From assembly GCA_001412425.1 (NCBI GenBank), contig LKUH01000190.1:1-15199 (forward strand): a DNA stretch of 15,199 bases, given 5' to 3'. Numbering within the stretch: the stretch's first letter is position 1; each line of letters starts with the position of its first letter. Positions 7,600-15,199 of this stretch are shown here, one piece after another. Made by a program: the position numbers and the translations under genes. A model generated the notes under the pieces. That model searched no databases and was not told the DNA's origin. It saw nothing but the letters and a program-made list of their open reading frames with translations. This DNA comes from Candidatus Cloacimonas sp. SDB (GTDB lineage Bacteria; Cloacimonadota; Cloacimonadia; Cloacimonadales; TCS61).

Positions 7600-8277
7600 A
7601 TGAAAAAATATGTAATAGCAATTGATGGACCGGCTGCTTCCGGCAAAAGCACAACTGCCAAGATGCTTGCCAGGAAACTGTCTTACATTTATATTGATTC
7701 AGGGGCCATGTATAGAGCTTGCGGATTGAGGGCTTTGCAGCAGAATGTAGATCTTACAGACAGAATTGCTTTAGCTGAAATGCTGAAAGATATTAAGATC
7801 GAAATTACTTATTCTGAAAAAGGTAACAGAGTGATCCTCAATGGAACTGATGTTACTGACCGCATCAGAGAAGCAGATATAACCAGACTTTCTTCCCAAA
7901 TCGCAGTGATTGATATTGTTAGACAAAAGATGGTTGAACTGCAGAGAGAAATGGGGAAAAACGGTGGTGTAATAATGGATGGCAGAGATATTGGAACAGT
8001 TGTATTTCCTCAGGCAGATTTTAAGTTTTTTATGATCGCAGAGGTTAAGACAAGGGCTTTAAGAAGATGGAAAGAGGCGATTGATAAAGGTGAGGAACTG
8101 CTTCTGTCCCAGATAGAAAATGATCTTAACTGGCGAGATAAAAATGATTCTAACCGCAGAATATCTCCTCTTAAAAAAGCTGATGATGCTATTGAAATAG
8201 ATACAAGCAGAATGTCAATTACAGAGCAAACAGAATTTATTTATAAAATTATAAGAGAAAGTGAAAATGAGAATTAG
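7600..8277 (+). CDS. cmk: cytidylate kinase
   Basis: Cmk phosphorylates CMP and dCMP with ATP in pyrimidine nucleotide salvage and turnover, in the cytoplasm. The 225-residue length fits the bacterial family (E. coli 227). Visible motifs are the P-loop GPAASGKS (10-17), the YIDSGAMYRA substrate segment, the DGRDIGTVVFP motif, and a LID/arginine region containing RDKNDSNR followed by PLKKADDAIEIDTS. The start ATG has AAAGG about 6 nt upstream. The gene end overlaps plsC by 11 bp. Cmk next to plsC, ispH and rpsA is an arrangement also seen in Firmicutes, and cmk-rpsA linkage is common in proteobacteria. Nothing looks broken. Confidence 0.97.
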   Translation: MKKYVIAIDGPAASGKSTTAKMLARKLSYIYIDSGAMYRACGLRALQQNVDLTDRIALAEMLKDIKIEITYSEKGNRVILNGTDVTDRIREADITRLSSQIAVIDIVRQKMVELQREMGKNGGVIMDGRDIGTVVFPQADFKFFMIAEVKTRALRRWKEAIDKGEELLLSQIENDLNWRDKNDSNRRISPLKKADDAIEIDTSRMSITEQTEFIYKIIRESENEN

Positions 8278-8863
8278 TTATAGGATAATAGTTACTACTG
8301 TTCGAGTTTTTATGAAGATTTTCTATAATTATGAAATAATCAATGCAGATAAATTAGATAATATTGCTAACACAATTATTGCAGCTAATCATATTTCTGC
8401 CAATGACCCGCCCTTCCTGGGAGGTATTATCCAACAGGAAATTTTTTATCTGGCCAAAAGTGAATTGTTCAGAAATAAACTTTTCGGCAGTATTCTCAAA
8501 TATTTTAACTGTATTCCCATAAGAAGGGGAGTTGTAGATAGGTCGGCATTGATAAAAGTAAAAGAAGTTCTGTTAAAGGGAAATTCCATTTTAATCTTTC
8601 CGGAAGGCACCCGGAATTCCAACAAACCCAAACCAGGGATTGGAAAAATCGCGATAGAAACAGCAACAGATGTATTACCGATTTTTATAAAAAATTCTGA
8701 TGATTTTAAAAAATGCTTTCTGAAAAAAGAAAAAATGAAATTTATTATTGGAGATATTATAGATGTAACGCCATTTATCAAGAAAGGAGAAACTAAAGAA
8801 AATTATCGGGAATTCTCAGCTTTTGTGCTGAAAAAAATAAATGAGTTGGAAAATGACAGTTAA
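8267..8863 (+). CDS. plsC: 1-acyl-sn-glycerol-3-phosphate acyltransferase (PlsC family)
   Basis: Predicted to acylate lysophosphatidic acid at the sn-2 position, giving phosphatidic acid for membrane phospholipids at the cytoplasmic face of the inner membrane. Read from ATG 8267 it has 198 residues; a GTG two codons upstream is an alternative. Motif I is NHISAND (H42 and D47, the HX4D catalytic pair), motif II is CIPIRRG (82-88) and motif III is FPEGTRN (111-117). The protein is of the short type, smaller than E. coli PlsC (245), with a modest hydrophobic N-terminus. It overlaps cmk by 11 bp and ispH by 11 bp, which suggests coupled translation. The exact acyl acceptor and donor cannot be told from sequence, and some family members acylate other lipids. 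Confidence 0.92.
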   Translation: MRISYRIIVTTVRVFMKIFYNYEIINADKLDNIANTIIAANHISANDPPFLGGIIQQEIFYLAKSELFRNKLFGSILKYFNCIPIRRGVVDRSALIKVKEVLLKGNSILIFPEGTRNSNKPKPGIGKIAIETATDVLPIFIKNSDDFKKCFLKKEKMKFIIGDIIDVTPFIKKGETKENYREFSAFVLKKINELENDS

Positions 8864-9734
8864 GATAGCCAGAAATTCAGGATTTTGTTTTGGTGTTAAA
8901 AGAGCTATTAAAATTGCTCTAGATGCGGCAAAAAATAAAAAGGACATTGTTACCCTGGGACCAATTATTCACAACCACCAAATGGTCACAAAACTGGAAA
9001 ATGAAGGAATTTATAAAGTTGATAAACCGGCAGAAATTAACGGAAGGCCTACAATAATCAGATCTCATGGGGTTGAAAAAGAGATAATGGATCTTCTGGA
9101 AAAAAATGGAATTGAGATTATTAATGCAACCTGTCCATATGTGTCAAAAACGCAACAGGTGGCAAAAGAACTGCATGAGAAGGGTTTCCAGGTTTTAATC
9201 ATGGGAGATCAGGATCATCCTGAAGTTATTGCTTTAAGATCCTATGTGGAAGGAGATGCCATTGTTGTTAATAATGCCAGTGAGTTGTTGAATAAGAAAT
9301 TCAAAAAAATCGGAGTAATTTCTCAAACGACTAAACATATAAATGATCTGGAAGAAATTGTTAAAGTGCTTGTCTCCAGATGTGAAGAGCTTTACGTGGT
9401 CAATACAATTTGTAATGCTACGGCTGTTAGACAGAATTCGACCACAAATCTGGCTAAAGAAAGTGATCTGATGATCGTTATCGGCGGTAAAAATAGCTCT
9501 AACACGAAAATGCTTGCCAAAATATGCAGAAAATTTGTAGAGACATACCATATTGAGACAGAAAGTGAGATTGATGAAAAGTGGTTTAAAGCTAAGAAAA
9601 ATATTGGCATTACAGCTGGAGCTTCAACTCCCGACTGGGTAATTGTTGAAGTTTTCAATAAAATCAATAAATGTATGGGGAATAACATTGAAGTTGATGA
9701 TATAAATGATATTCCCGGATTTAAGGAGGAATAA
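8853..9734 (+). CDS. ispH: 4-hydroxy-3-methylbut-2-enyl diphosphate reductase
   Basis: IspH is the last enzyme of the MEP pathway. It reduces HMBPP to IPP and DMAPP with a 4Fe-4S cluster in the cytoplasm. I chose ATG 8853 (293 residues), giving the usual N-terminus MTVKIARNSGFCFGVKRA; an ATG 4 codons upstream is possible. The cluster cysteines are C12 (GFCFGV), C94 (NATCPYV) and C187 (NTICNAT). Substrate-pocket residues include H40 (IIHNHQ), H72 (SHGV), H122 and E124 (DHPEV), the QTT, KNSSNTK and GITAGASTPDW motifs. All are intact, so the host should use the MEP route to isoprenoids. The gene overlaps plsC by 11 bp, and its 3' end holds the strong rpsA ribosome binding site. In Clostridia, IspH is often fused to S1; here the two are separate, 2 nt apart. 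Confidence 0.97.
   Translation: MTVKIARNSGFCFGVKRAIKIALDAAKNKKDIVTLGPIIHNHQMVTKLENEGIYKVDKPAEINGRPTIIRSHGVEKEIMDLLEKNGIEIINATCPYVSKTQQVAKELHEKGFQVLIMGDQDHPEVIALRSYVEGDAIVVNNASELLNKKFKKIGVISQTTKHINDLEEIVKVLVSRCEELYVVNTICNATAVRQNSTTNLAKESDLMIVIGGKNSSNTKMLAKICRKFVETYHIETESEIDEKWFKAKKNIGITAGASTPDWVIVEVFNKINKCMGNNIEVDDINDIPGFKEE
9723..9730 (+). promoter_or_regulatory. strong ribosome binding site of rpsA
   Basis: AAGGAGGA is an extended Shine-Dalgarno with 6 nt (ATAATA) before the rpsA ATG. It lies within the last codons of ispH and is the best match to the anti-SD in the operon, fitting high S1 synthesis. Confidence 0.85.
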
Positions 9735-9736
9735 TA

Positions 9737-12121
9737 ATGGTTACCGATCAAAAAGAAGTAAAGGATGTCAAAAATCCTGAAAAGAGTGAAGAAATCAAGG
9801 TCGAAGAAAAAACCACAGAAATTGAATTAACATCTCAAAAAAATGAAGAAGCTGCTGATTTAAAAGAAGAAATTGAAAATCAGGAAGTAGAGGTAGAGAA
9901 ACCCTCTTCTGAAACTGAAGCAGAAAAACAAACAGACACAAATGAATCACCAGCACCGGAAAACCAGGAAGAAAATGAAGAGAGCAAAGACGAACAGACT
10001 GAGGAATCAGTTGTTGATGAAGATGATAGTAAGGAAGAGGAAGAATTAGAAACTGTTTCGGAAAAACCTGAAGATGAAACTGAAAAATCTGAAGCAGATG
10101 ACATGATGACGCTTTTAAACGAACACTTCAGTAAATTCAAAAAAGGAAAAATCGTTGAGGGTGTTGTTGTAAGTGTGGATGAAAGATCAGTTCTGGTGGA
10201 TATTGGCTTTAAATCTGAAAGCGCCATTCCGATCAGGGAATTTTCCAGCACCTCTGTTCCTGAAGCAGGAACTAAAATAAAAGTTTATATTGATTCAGTA
10301 GAAGATGGTTCCGGAAGGTTAAAACTTTCCAAGAAAAAAGCAGATTTCTATCTGAATCTCGAGAACCTTCAAAAACTGAAAGATAATAATGAAACAATCA
10401 CCGGTATTTTAAGAAGAAGAGTAAAGGGCGGTATGATTGTTGAGATCGAAAACCTGGAAGCATTTTTACCAGGTTCTCAAATTTCTACAAAGCCTATTCC
10501 AAATCTTGATCAATTCATCGGCAAAAAAGGAAAATTCAAGCTGTTGAAGATTGATGAAGATAGAAGGAATATCATCGTTTCCAGAAAGAAAGTCCTTATC
10601 GAAGAACAGGAATCTAAACTCAGCGACTTAAGAAGTAAACTGCAGGAAGGTGCAGAACTGGATGGTGAAGTTAGAAATATTACCGATTATGGTGCATTCA
10701 TCGATCTGGGCGGAATTGACGGACTTCTTCATATCACAGATATGTCCTGGGGTCACATTAACCATCCTTCAGATATGCTGAATATTGGTGACAAAGTTAA
10801 AGTAAAAGTATTGAATTATGACGAAGAAAATGATAAAGTATCCCTCGGTTTAAAGCAACTTGTGCCACATCCCTGGGAAAATATTGAGGCAAAATATCCG
10901 GAAGGTACAATTGTATCCGGAAAAGTTGTCAACATCACGAATTATGGAGTTTTTGTAGAATTGGAATCGGGAGTGGAAGGTTTGGTTCATGTCTCTGAAA
11001 TGTCCTGGACAAAAAAGATCAAACATCCCAAACAATTATTGAAACTGGGTGATTCTATTAAAGCGATTGTTCTGGCAACATCAAAAGAGGAACGTAGAAT
11101 ATCTTTGGGAATCAAACAGATGGAAGCAAATCCCTGGTTGACCATAGAAGAACGTTATCCAATTGGTATGGAATTGAAAGGAAAAGTTAAAACAATTACA
11201 CCCTTCGGGATATTTGTGGAAATTGAAGATGAGATCGAAGGACTGGTGCACATTTCTGATATTTCCTGGACGAAGCGGATTTATCATCCCAAAGAAGTTT
11301 TCAATAAGGGTCAGGAAATAGATGTTAAAGTGCTGTCTATCGATAAAACTCTGCACAGAATTGCACTGGGAGTAAAACAACTTACAGAAGATCCCTGGGA
11401 AAATCTCGATGAGAAACTTCCCATTAACACAGAAATTACAGCCAAAATAGCTAAAATAATTTCTAAGGGTATTCTGGTTGATGTTGAAGTTAACGGTAAT
11501 GTTGTTGAAGGATTCGCACCACTTTCACATTTAGCTATTCCAGGTTTGAAGAAAACTGAATTAGCTTTTGATCTAGGTGAAGAGATACCTCTGAAGATCA
11601 TTGAATTAGATCTGGAGAATAGAAGGCTTATCCTCAGCGTTAAAGCATATTTCTTCGCTAAGGATAGTACTAAATTGCAGCAATTTATCGATGAGCATGA
11701 AGCTAAAATTGCTCAGAAACTGGAAGAGAAAAAATCTCAGAAAGAACATAAACCAAGAACTAAAAAAATTGAGAAGACAGATTCCGAAGAAAAACCGGAT
11801 AGTGCTGCTGAGATCCAGAAAGATGATCAGTTAGCTGATCTGGAAACCCCCGAAGATAAATTAGAAGAACAGATTGATGATGCTGAAATTAAATTGGATA
11901 TTGAGACAGAAAATGAAACTGAAGAAGAAACTTCTGAGCAAGCGGAAGAAGAAAAATTGGAAGGTCATAGCGAGGAAACTAAAATTGAGAAGCAGGAAAT
12001 AGTTGAGGAAAGCGAAACAGGTGAAACCGGTGAAGATGGATCAGTTGAAGAAGATTCTGAAGTAAAAGTTGATGAAAAAGCAGAGATTGTAGAAACTGAT
12101 GAAACTGAAACGAAAAAATAG
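9737..12121 (+). CDS. rpsA: 30S ribosomal protein S1, six S1 domains with long acidic ends
   Basis: S1 binds mRNA on the 30S subunit and helps initiate translation. Six S1 (OB-fold) repeats are visible, at about residues 137-202, 217-285, 305-375, 390-461, 477-548 and 563-637. This is the same number as in E. coli S1 (557 residues). Domain 1 has the typical VLVDIGFKSESAIP segment. Domains 3-5 are canonical RNA-binding repeats, each with a (D/E)(M/I)SW...HP motif and a PW-containing linker after it. The protein is much longer (794) because of an N-terminal tail of about 130 residues and a C-terminal tail of about 150. Both are rich in Glu, Asp and Lys, low in complexity and probably disordered. 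The tails use the same GAA/GAT-rich codons as the core, and no frameshift is seen. It is the last gene of the operon before the terminator at 12144-12173. Confidence 0.96.
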   Translation: MVTDQKEVKDVKNPEKSEEIKVEEKTTEIELTSQKNEEAADLKEEIENQEVEVEKPSSETEAEKQTDTNESPAPENQEENEESKDEQTEESVVDEDDSKEEEELETVSEKPEDETEKSEADDMMTLLNEHFSKFKKGKIVEGVVVSVDERSVLVDIGFKSESAIPIREFSSTSVPEAGTKIKVYIDSVEDGSGRLKLSKKKADFYLNLENLQKLKDNNETITGILRRRVKGGMIVEIENLEAFLPGSQISTKPIPNLDQFIGKKGKFKLLKIDEDRRNIIVSRKKVLIEEQESKLSDLRSKLQEGAELDGEVRNITDYGAFIDLGGIDGLLHITDMSWGHINHPSDMLNIGDKVKVKVLNYDEENDKVSLGLKQLVPHPWENIEAKYPEGTIVSGKVVNITNYGVFVELESGVEGLVHVSEMSWTKKIKHPKQLLKLGDSIKAIVLATSKEERRISLGIKQMEANPWLTIEERYPIGMELKGKVKTITPFGIFVEIEDEIEGLVHISDISWTKRIYHPKEVFNKGQEIDVKVLSIDKTLHRIALGVKQLTEDPWENLDEKLPINTEITAKIAKIISKGILVDVEVNGNVVEGFAPLSHLAIPGLKKTELAFDLGEEIPLKIIELDLENRRLILSVKAYFFAKDSTKLQQFIDEHEAKIAQKLEEKKSQKEHKPRTKKIEKTDSEEKPDSAAEIQKDDQLADLETPEDKLEEQIDDAEIKLDIETENETEEETSEQAEEEKLEGHSEETKIEKQEIVEESETGETGEDGSVEEDSEVKVDEKAEIVETDETETKK

Positions 12122-12143
12122 TTAAACGTTGAGATAATATGAC

Positions 12144-12173
12144 GGCGCCCGTTATAACGGGCGTCTTTTTTTT
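12144..12173 (+). terminator. intrinsic terminator after rpsA
   Basis: The GC-rich stem CGCCCGTT/AACGGGCG (12146-12153 with 12156-12163) is extended by a G-U and a G-C pair and followed by eight T (12166-12173). It starts 23 nt after the rpsA stop, and aroK begins 5 nt after the T-tract. In vivo the innermost pairs probably open into a TTATAA loop. Confidence 0.93.
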
Positions 12174-12178
12174 AAATT

Positions 12179-12679
12179 ATGAAAATATTCATTATCGGAT
12201 TTATGGGTTCAGGAAAAACTTTTCTGGGAAAAAAACTGGCGGAAAACCTAAATCTGCCTTTCTTTGATCTGGATCAGGAAATTACCAGAGAACAAAATTG
12301 TTCCATTAATGAAATTTTCCGTACTGAAGGAGAAGATACTTTCCGGAAAATCGAATCTCATATTCTGCTTAACTGGCATAAAGAAGGGATAATAGCTACT
12401 GGCGGCGGCATTGTAGAAGAAGAGAGGAACAGGAAAGTTTTTAGAGCAGAAGAGAATGTTACGGTCTGGCTCAATATTACCTGGTCCGTTATTTTGGAAC
12501 ATTTGAAAACATCTGCTCAAAGACCTCTTTTTAACAAATTAACAGCTGAGGAGCTTTACCTTCTCTGGCAAAAAAGGATATCTCTATATAAAGAATGTGC
12601 CGATATCGAAATAACAGATCCGGATTTAAACAATTTATTCAATGCTGTTAAAAAATATATAACGCGAATAGATTACTGA
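12179..12679 (+). CDS. aroK: shikimate kinase
   Basis: Shikimate kinase phosphorylates the 3-hydroxyl of shikimate with ATP, the fifth step of the shikimate pathway to aromatic amino acids, in the cytoplasm. It has 166 residues (family about 170). The Walker A is GFMGSGKT (7-14). The shikimate-binding Asp is in DLD (30-32), followed by the FR..E motif in EDTFRKIE, the ATGGG glycine triplet, and the LID arginine in AQRPLF. All are intact. The start fits the family N-terminus closely, yet the 5' context is only the terminator T-tract and AAATT, with no Shine-Dalgarno. Expression must come from read-through of the upstream terminator, a promoter overlapping it, or a leaderless message. A GATAAT sequence at 12133-12138 could be a -10 element but has no clear -35. 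Confidence 0.96.
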   Translation: MKIFIIGFMGSGKTFLGKKLAENLNLPFFDLDQEITREQNCSINEIFRTEGEDTFRKIESHILLNWHKEGIIATGGGIVEEERNRKVFRAEENVTVWLNITWSVILEHLKTSAQRPLFNKLTAEELYLLWQKRISLYKECADIEITDPDLNNLFNAVKKYITRIDY

Positions 12680-12724
12680 AATAATACAATTATTCAGAAT
12701 TAGGATATAAATAATTATCCTGAA

Positions 12725-12760
12725 AAAAACCTGCCGCATCATTTGATCCGGCAGGTTTTT
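12725..12760. terminator. bidirectional intrinsic terminator between aroK and the C25 peptidase gene
   Basis: Perfect 12-bp outer arms AAAAACCTGCCG (12725-12736) and CGGCAGGTTTTT (12749-12760) enclose a C/C mismatch and an inner 4-bp ATCA/TGAT stem with a TT loop. Each strand ends in a T-run (T5 on plus, T7 on minus), so it can stop both convergent genes. A smaller AGGATA/TATCCT repeat lies at about 12701-12720. Confidence 0.93.
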
Positions 12761-12787
12761 ATCTTCTTATTGGTTATTAATTCAATA

Positions 12788-15199
12788 CTATTTCATCAAA
12801 ATCATCTTTTTAGTACTGGTGAATTTTCCTGCTTTAAGTTTGGATAAGTAAATACCAGAAGCTGTATTGACACCATTGTCATCTGTTCCGTCCCAGACTA
12901 CTGAATAGGAGGAAAGCTGATTTGAAGTATCCACACTATAAGTTCGAATTTTCTGTCCCATGATGTTGTAAATTTCCAGTGTTGCTGTATTAACACCGTT
13001 TGCAACTGAGAAGCTGATAGTTGTGACTGGATTGAAAGGATTAGGATAATTACCCAGATGCATATTTCCTGACACAATGTTGTCTTCTTCTGCATCTACA
13101 TTAGATATCAATAATGAAACAGGTACTCTGATGTAATCTCTTTCCTCGACATCGGAAATAAATATTTCACAGGTGTACAGGCCCTCTATAAGTTCTTCAG
13201 AATTAAAAGTTACATCAATTTCGTGTGTTTCACCACCCTGTAAAGTCCCGGATGAAGATGCCAGAGAGATCCAGCTTAAAGGATAGTCCAGATCCATAGT
13301 CCCATAAATTACATGAGGTTCCTCACCGTATCCGTCTCCTACTATCTCATAAAGCAGAGAAATGTTTCCGGCAAATTCAGTAGTTGTTGTAACATTTACC
13401 ATTGCCGAAGCGAACTGGCCGCTGTGAATAAGTCCATAACCAAGTGAAGTTTCTCCGTGCCAGTTAATTGTTATGGCTTCACCTGCAGACTCATCATATA
13501 TAAGTTCTCCACCGCTTCCACCAACAAAATTAGTTGCACTGTTAACTGTAACGCCAGCAGGGAATTCTATATTTATATCAGTGATCCATTCATTATCCGG
13601 GCTTAAATTGTAAATGGTGAAATACCAGTCCACTGTTTCTCCCGGAGTAAATTCATCGGTAGAGCAGATTATGTAAGATCCGGTAAGATCTCTTCCGCTG
13701 TAGGGTTCCTGGGTTCTTATGGTATAACTTACAATTCTCTGGCTATTATTAATAATAGACAGAACATCATAATAAGTTTCATTAGAATTCAAGGCAATTT
13801 CAAAAGAGGTTGGATCAGTGCTGAATACATTAGGCTCATAAGCAGTAAGATTTATCAAAGAATTCCAGGTATCAGTTCCACTTGTTATTAGAACCTCAAA
13901 CTGGAAATCATACAAGTCGGGAGTTATCTCAGAAACTTCAAAACAGAAAGCTTCTGAAATTATAACTGTTTCACCCGATTCTACTGAGCCGAATAGTTCA
14001 TAATCATCAATTATAGTTATATGGGTATCTTCAGTAAAAATGCTCATATCAACATCTTCTGCAATTTCAGCTCCTAAATTGTATAATCCGATCTGCAGAT
14101 AAACAGTTTCACCGGCTTCAATATAATCATCACCACCGGCATCGGGTAAAACACTCTCAATAATCATATAAGGGCCTTCGTTCGGTATCAGCTGAATTTC
14201 TTCCATATATGTAGCCTTATTAAAGGCCGTAATCGTTAAAGTTAAATCAGCAGGTACAGAGGGAACGTTCTCAAGAGTTAAACTAATATTGCCTGAATCA
14301 TCTGTATAACCCGAACCCAGGATCTGATTTTCATAGGAAAGGCAGACCAGGGCATCTTCCACTCCGGCATTAACTTCAAAATTATCAAGTCCAATGAACA
14401 ATGTAGGTTGGTGAGTTACAGCCATAATTTCGGGAGTGTCAGTTCGCACTGCAACAGATCCGTCTCCGAAGATAGTCCAGTATTTGAATTCATTAATACC
14501 GTTGGCACCATAAACATCCATCATGTTACAGGAACCGTTGAACCATAAGCCCCCAATAGTAAATTTCGGTTCAATTTCTTGATTAGTATAATAATTCCAA
14601 CCAACCAGAAGATCAACAGCATGATCTTCAGCTCGCATAGGTGGATCCCAGGATTGACTTATGACTGACCCATAATGAGCGATCGCTCCGGTGGGAGCAC
14701 CGGTTGAATTATTGGTAGCCCTTAACCAGGCTTCAGCAAAACAGGTGCCGCCAACAAAGTTTCCAACCAGACAAGCTACAGAAGTAACGAACGGCAGCTT
14801 ATTATCATTTTCAAGACTGTTGACGTGGGTAATGCTTAAGGGGGCACCATTATTCCAGCCTGTTGTATATCCATGACCACAGTAATTGACTATAGTTGTG
14901 CCGGCATTAAGAATATTCATGGCGCCAGCTACACTGCCACCGTTGGAATCATATTCCTGTCCAACTTCCGTATAGGTGAAATCAAGTAATTTATCTCTGA
15001 TATTATCTATATGTTCATCATCGTATTCACCTTCATCACCTGTACCCTGATTAGAAGCTATGCCTAAGCCCATGTGCAGCCAATCTCCATCTACAATATC
15101 TCTTTCATAATAAATTGTTCTCTCAACCTGGGTTTCCACATGGCTTGTATTTTCAGCTGAAAATCGGCTGATAAATATTTCCGGATAGAAATCGGTACC
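12788..15199 (-). CDS. C25 (gingipain-type) cysteine peptidase with C-terminal sorting domain, N-terminus missing
   Basis: This is a partial gene. The frame is open to the right edge, giving 803 visible residues, so a GTG at 15139 is not its start. The first visible residues, PEIFISRFSAEN, belong to the gingipain catalytic fold. The predicted catalytic His is in YCGHG (visible residue 109) and the nucleophile Cys in SVACLVGNF (143), matching the RgpB pattern DVACVNGDF. Downstream are several beta-rich, Ig-like segments (about 240-710). The last 85 or so residues form a FlgD-like/type IX-like sorting domain. It has NYPNPFNPVTTISF, an IYNIMGQK strand, WDGTDDNG and SGIYLSKLKAGKFTSTKKMIL. From family knowledge, such proteins are exported to the periplasm, cross the outer membrane by the type IX system and stay on the surface or are released. 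The substrate is unknown. The gene ends at the shared terminator with aroK. Confidence 0.92.
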   Translation of the reverse strand, partial: GTDFYPEIFISRFSAENTSHVETQVERTIYYERDIVDGDWLHMGLGIASNQGTGDEGEYDDEHIDNIRDKLLDFTYTEVGQEYDSNGGSVAGAMNILNAGTTIVNYCGHGYTTGWNNGAPLSITHVNSLENDNKLPFVTSVACLVGNFVGGTCFAEAWLRATNNSTGAPTGAIAHYGSVISQSWDPPMRAEDHAVDLLVGWNYYTNQEIEPKFTIGGLWFNGSCNMMDVYGANGINEFKYWTIFGDGSVAVRTDTPEIMAVTHQPTLFIGLDNFEVNAGVEDALVCLSYENQILGSGYTDDSGNISLTLENVPSVPADLTLTITAFNKATYMEEIQLIPNEGPYMIIESVLPDAGGDDYIEAGETVYLQIGLYNLGAEIAEDVDMSIFTEDTHITIIDDYELFGSVESGETVIISEAFCFEVSEITPDLYDFQFEVLITSGTDTWNSLINLTAYEPNVFSTDPTSFEIALNSNETYYDVLSIINNSQRIVSYTIRTQEPYSGRDLTGSYIICSTDEFTPGETVDWYFTIYNLSPDNEWITDINIEFPAGVTVNSATNFVGGSGGELIYDESAGEAITINWHGETSLGYGLIHSGQFASAMVNVTTTTEFAGNISLLYEIVGDGYGEEPHVIYGTMDLDYPLSWISLASSSGTLQGGETHEIDVTFNSEELIEGLYTCEIFISDVEERDYIRVPVSLLISNVDAEEDNIVSGNMHLGNYPNPFNPVTTISFSVANGVNTATLEIYNIMGQKIRTYSVDTSNQLSSYSVVWDGTDDNGVNTASGIYLSKLKAGKFTSTKKMILMK

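Noticed and set aside
8446..8781. 111-codon minus-strand frame
   Set aside because: It lies wholly antisense to plsC, whose three catalytic motifs are intact; composition is that of a reverse-frame shadow.
9234..9751. Two minus-strand frames (105 and 119 codons)
   Set aside because: Both are antisense to ispH in different frames and show no recognisable domain.
9880..10251. 123-codon Ser-rich minus-strand frame
   Set aside because: It is antisense to the acidic N-terminal tail of S1. GAA/GAT-rich codons read backwards give Ser/Phe-rich open frames, and it has no domain and no plausible start.
10640..11400. Internal repeats within rpsA as a possible duplication or repeat element
   Set aside because: They are the normal S1 domains 3-5 with their SW...HP and PW linker motifs, diverged at the DNA level as expected for the family.
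15137..15139. GTG as start of the C25 peptidase
   Set aside because: The frame stays open for 20 more codons to the edge, and they encode the conserved PEIFISRFSAEN segment, so the true start is outside the window.

Overview
The window looks like a chromosomal housekeeping segment from an AT-rich, Gram-negative-type bacterium of the Fibrobacteres-Chlorobi-Bacteroidetes (FCB) superphylum. Candidatus Cloacimonadota is my best guess. The evidence is a C25 (gingipain-type) peptidase ending in an NPFNP-type type IX-like sorting domain, a DUF5683-like membrane protein, an S9 peptidase of the glutamyl-endopeptidase-like type, and a lipoprotein with an inner-membrane tail. The phylum assignment is inference from protein style. 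There is no rRNA, tRNA, CRISPR array, insertion sequence or phage gene in the window.

Layout. Positions 1-888 (minus) hold the N-terminal 296 residues of an exported S9 prolyl-oligopeptidase-family protein that continues past the left edge. Divergent from it is recG (1002-3095, plus). It converges, with only 2 bp between stop codons, on an M23 lipoprotein peptidase (3098-4507, minus). A short intergenic region containing an 18-bp palindrome separates the peptidase gene from a long plus-strand run: rseP, tgt, a DUF5683-like gene, cmk, plsC, ispH and rpsA. These seven genes lie 2-14 nt apart or overlap, so they probably form one operon. It closes with a strong intrinsic terminator at 12144-12173. 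aroK starts only 5 nt after that T-tract and has no Shine-Dalgarno. A bidirectional terminator (12725-12760) separates aroK from the convergent C25 peptidase gene (12788 to the right edge, minus, N-terminus missing).

How the genes fit together. The operon joins envelope quality control (RseP), tRNA queuosine modification (Tgt), pyrimidine nucleotide supply (Cmk), phospholipid synthesis (PlsC), isoprenoid precursor synthesis (IspH) and translation (ribosomal protein S1). The cmk-plsC-ispH-rpsA order is also known from Firmicutes, where IspH and S1 are sometimes fused. The flanking genes encode exported or envelope proteases.

I did not find a dedicated novel system such as a defence island or mobile element. 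The points most worth a second look are an apparent AUC start codon for tgt, long acidic extensions on both ends of S1, aroK placed directly behind the rpsA terminator without a ribosome binding site, and an M23 peptidase apparently anchored by both a lipid and a C-terminal membrane helix. No gap between genes exceeds about 190 bp.
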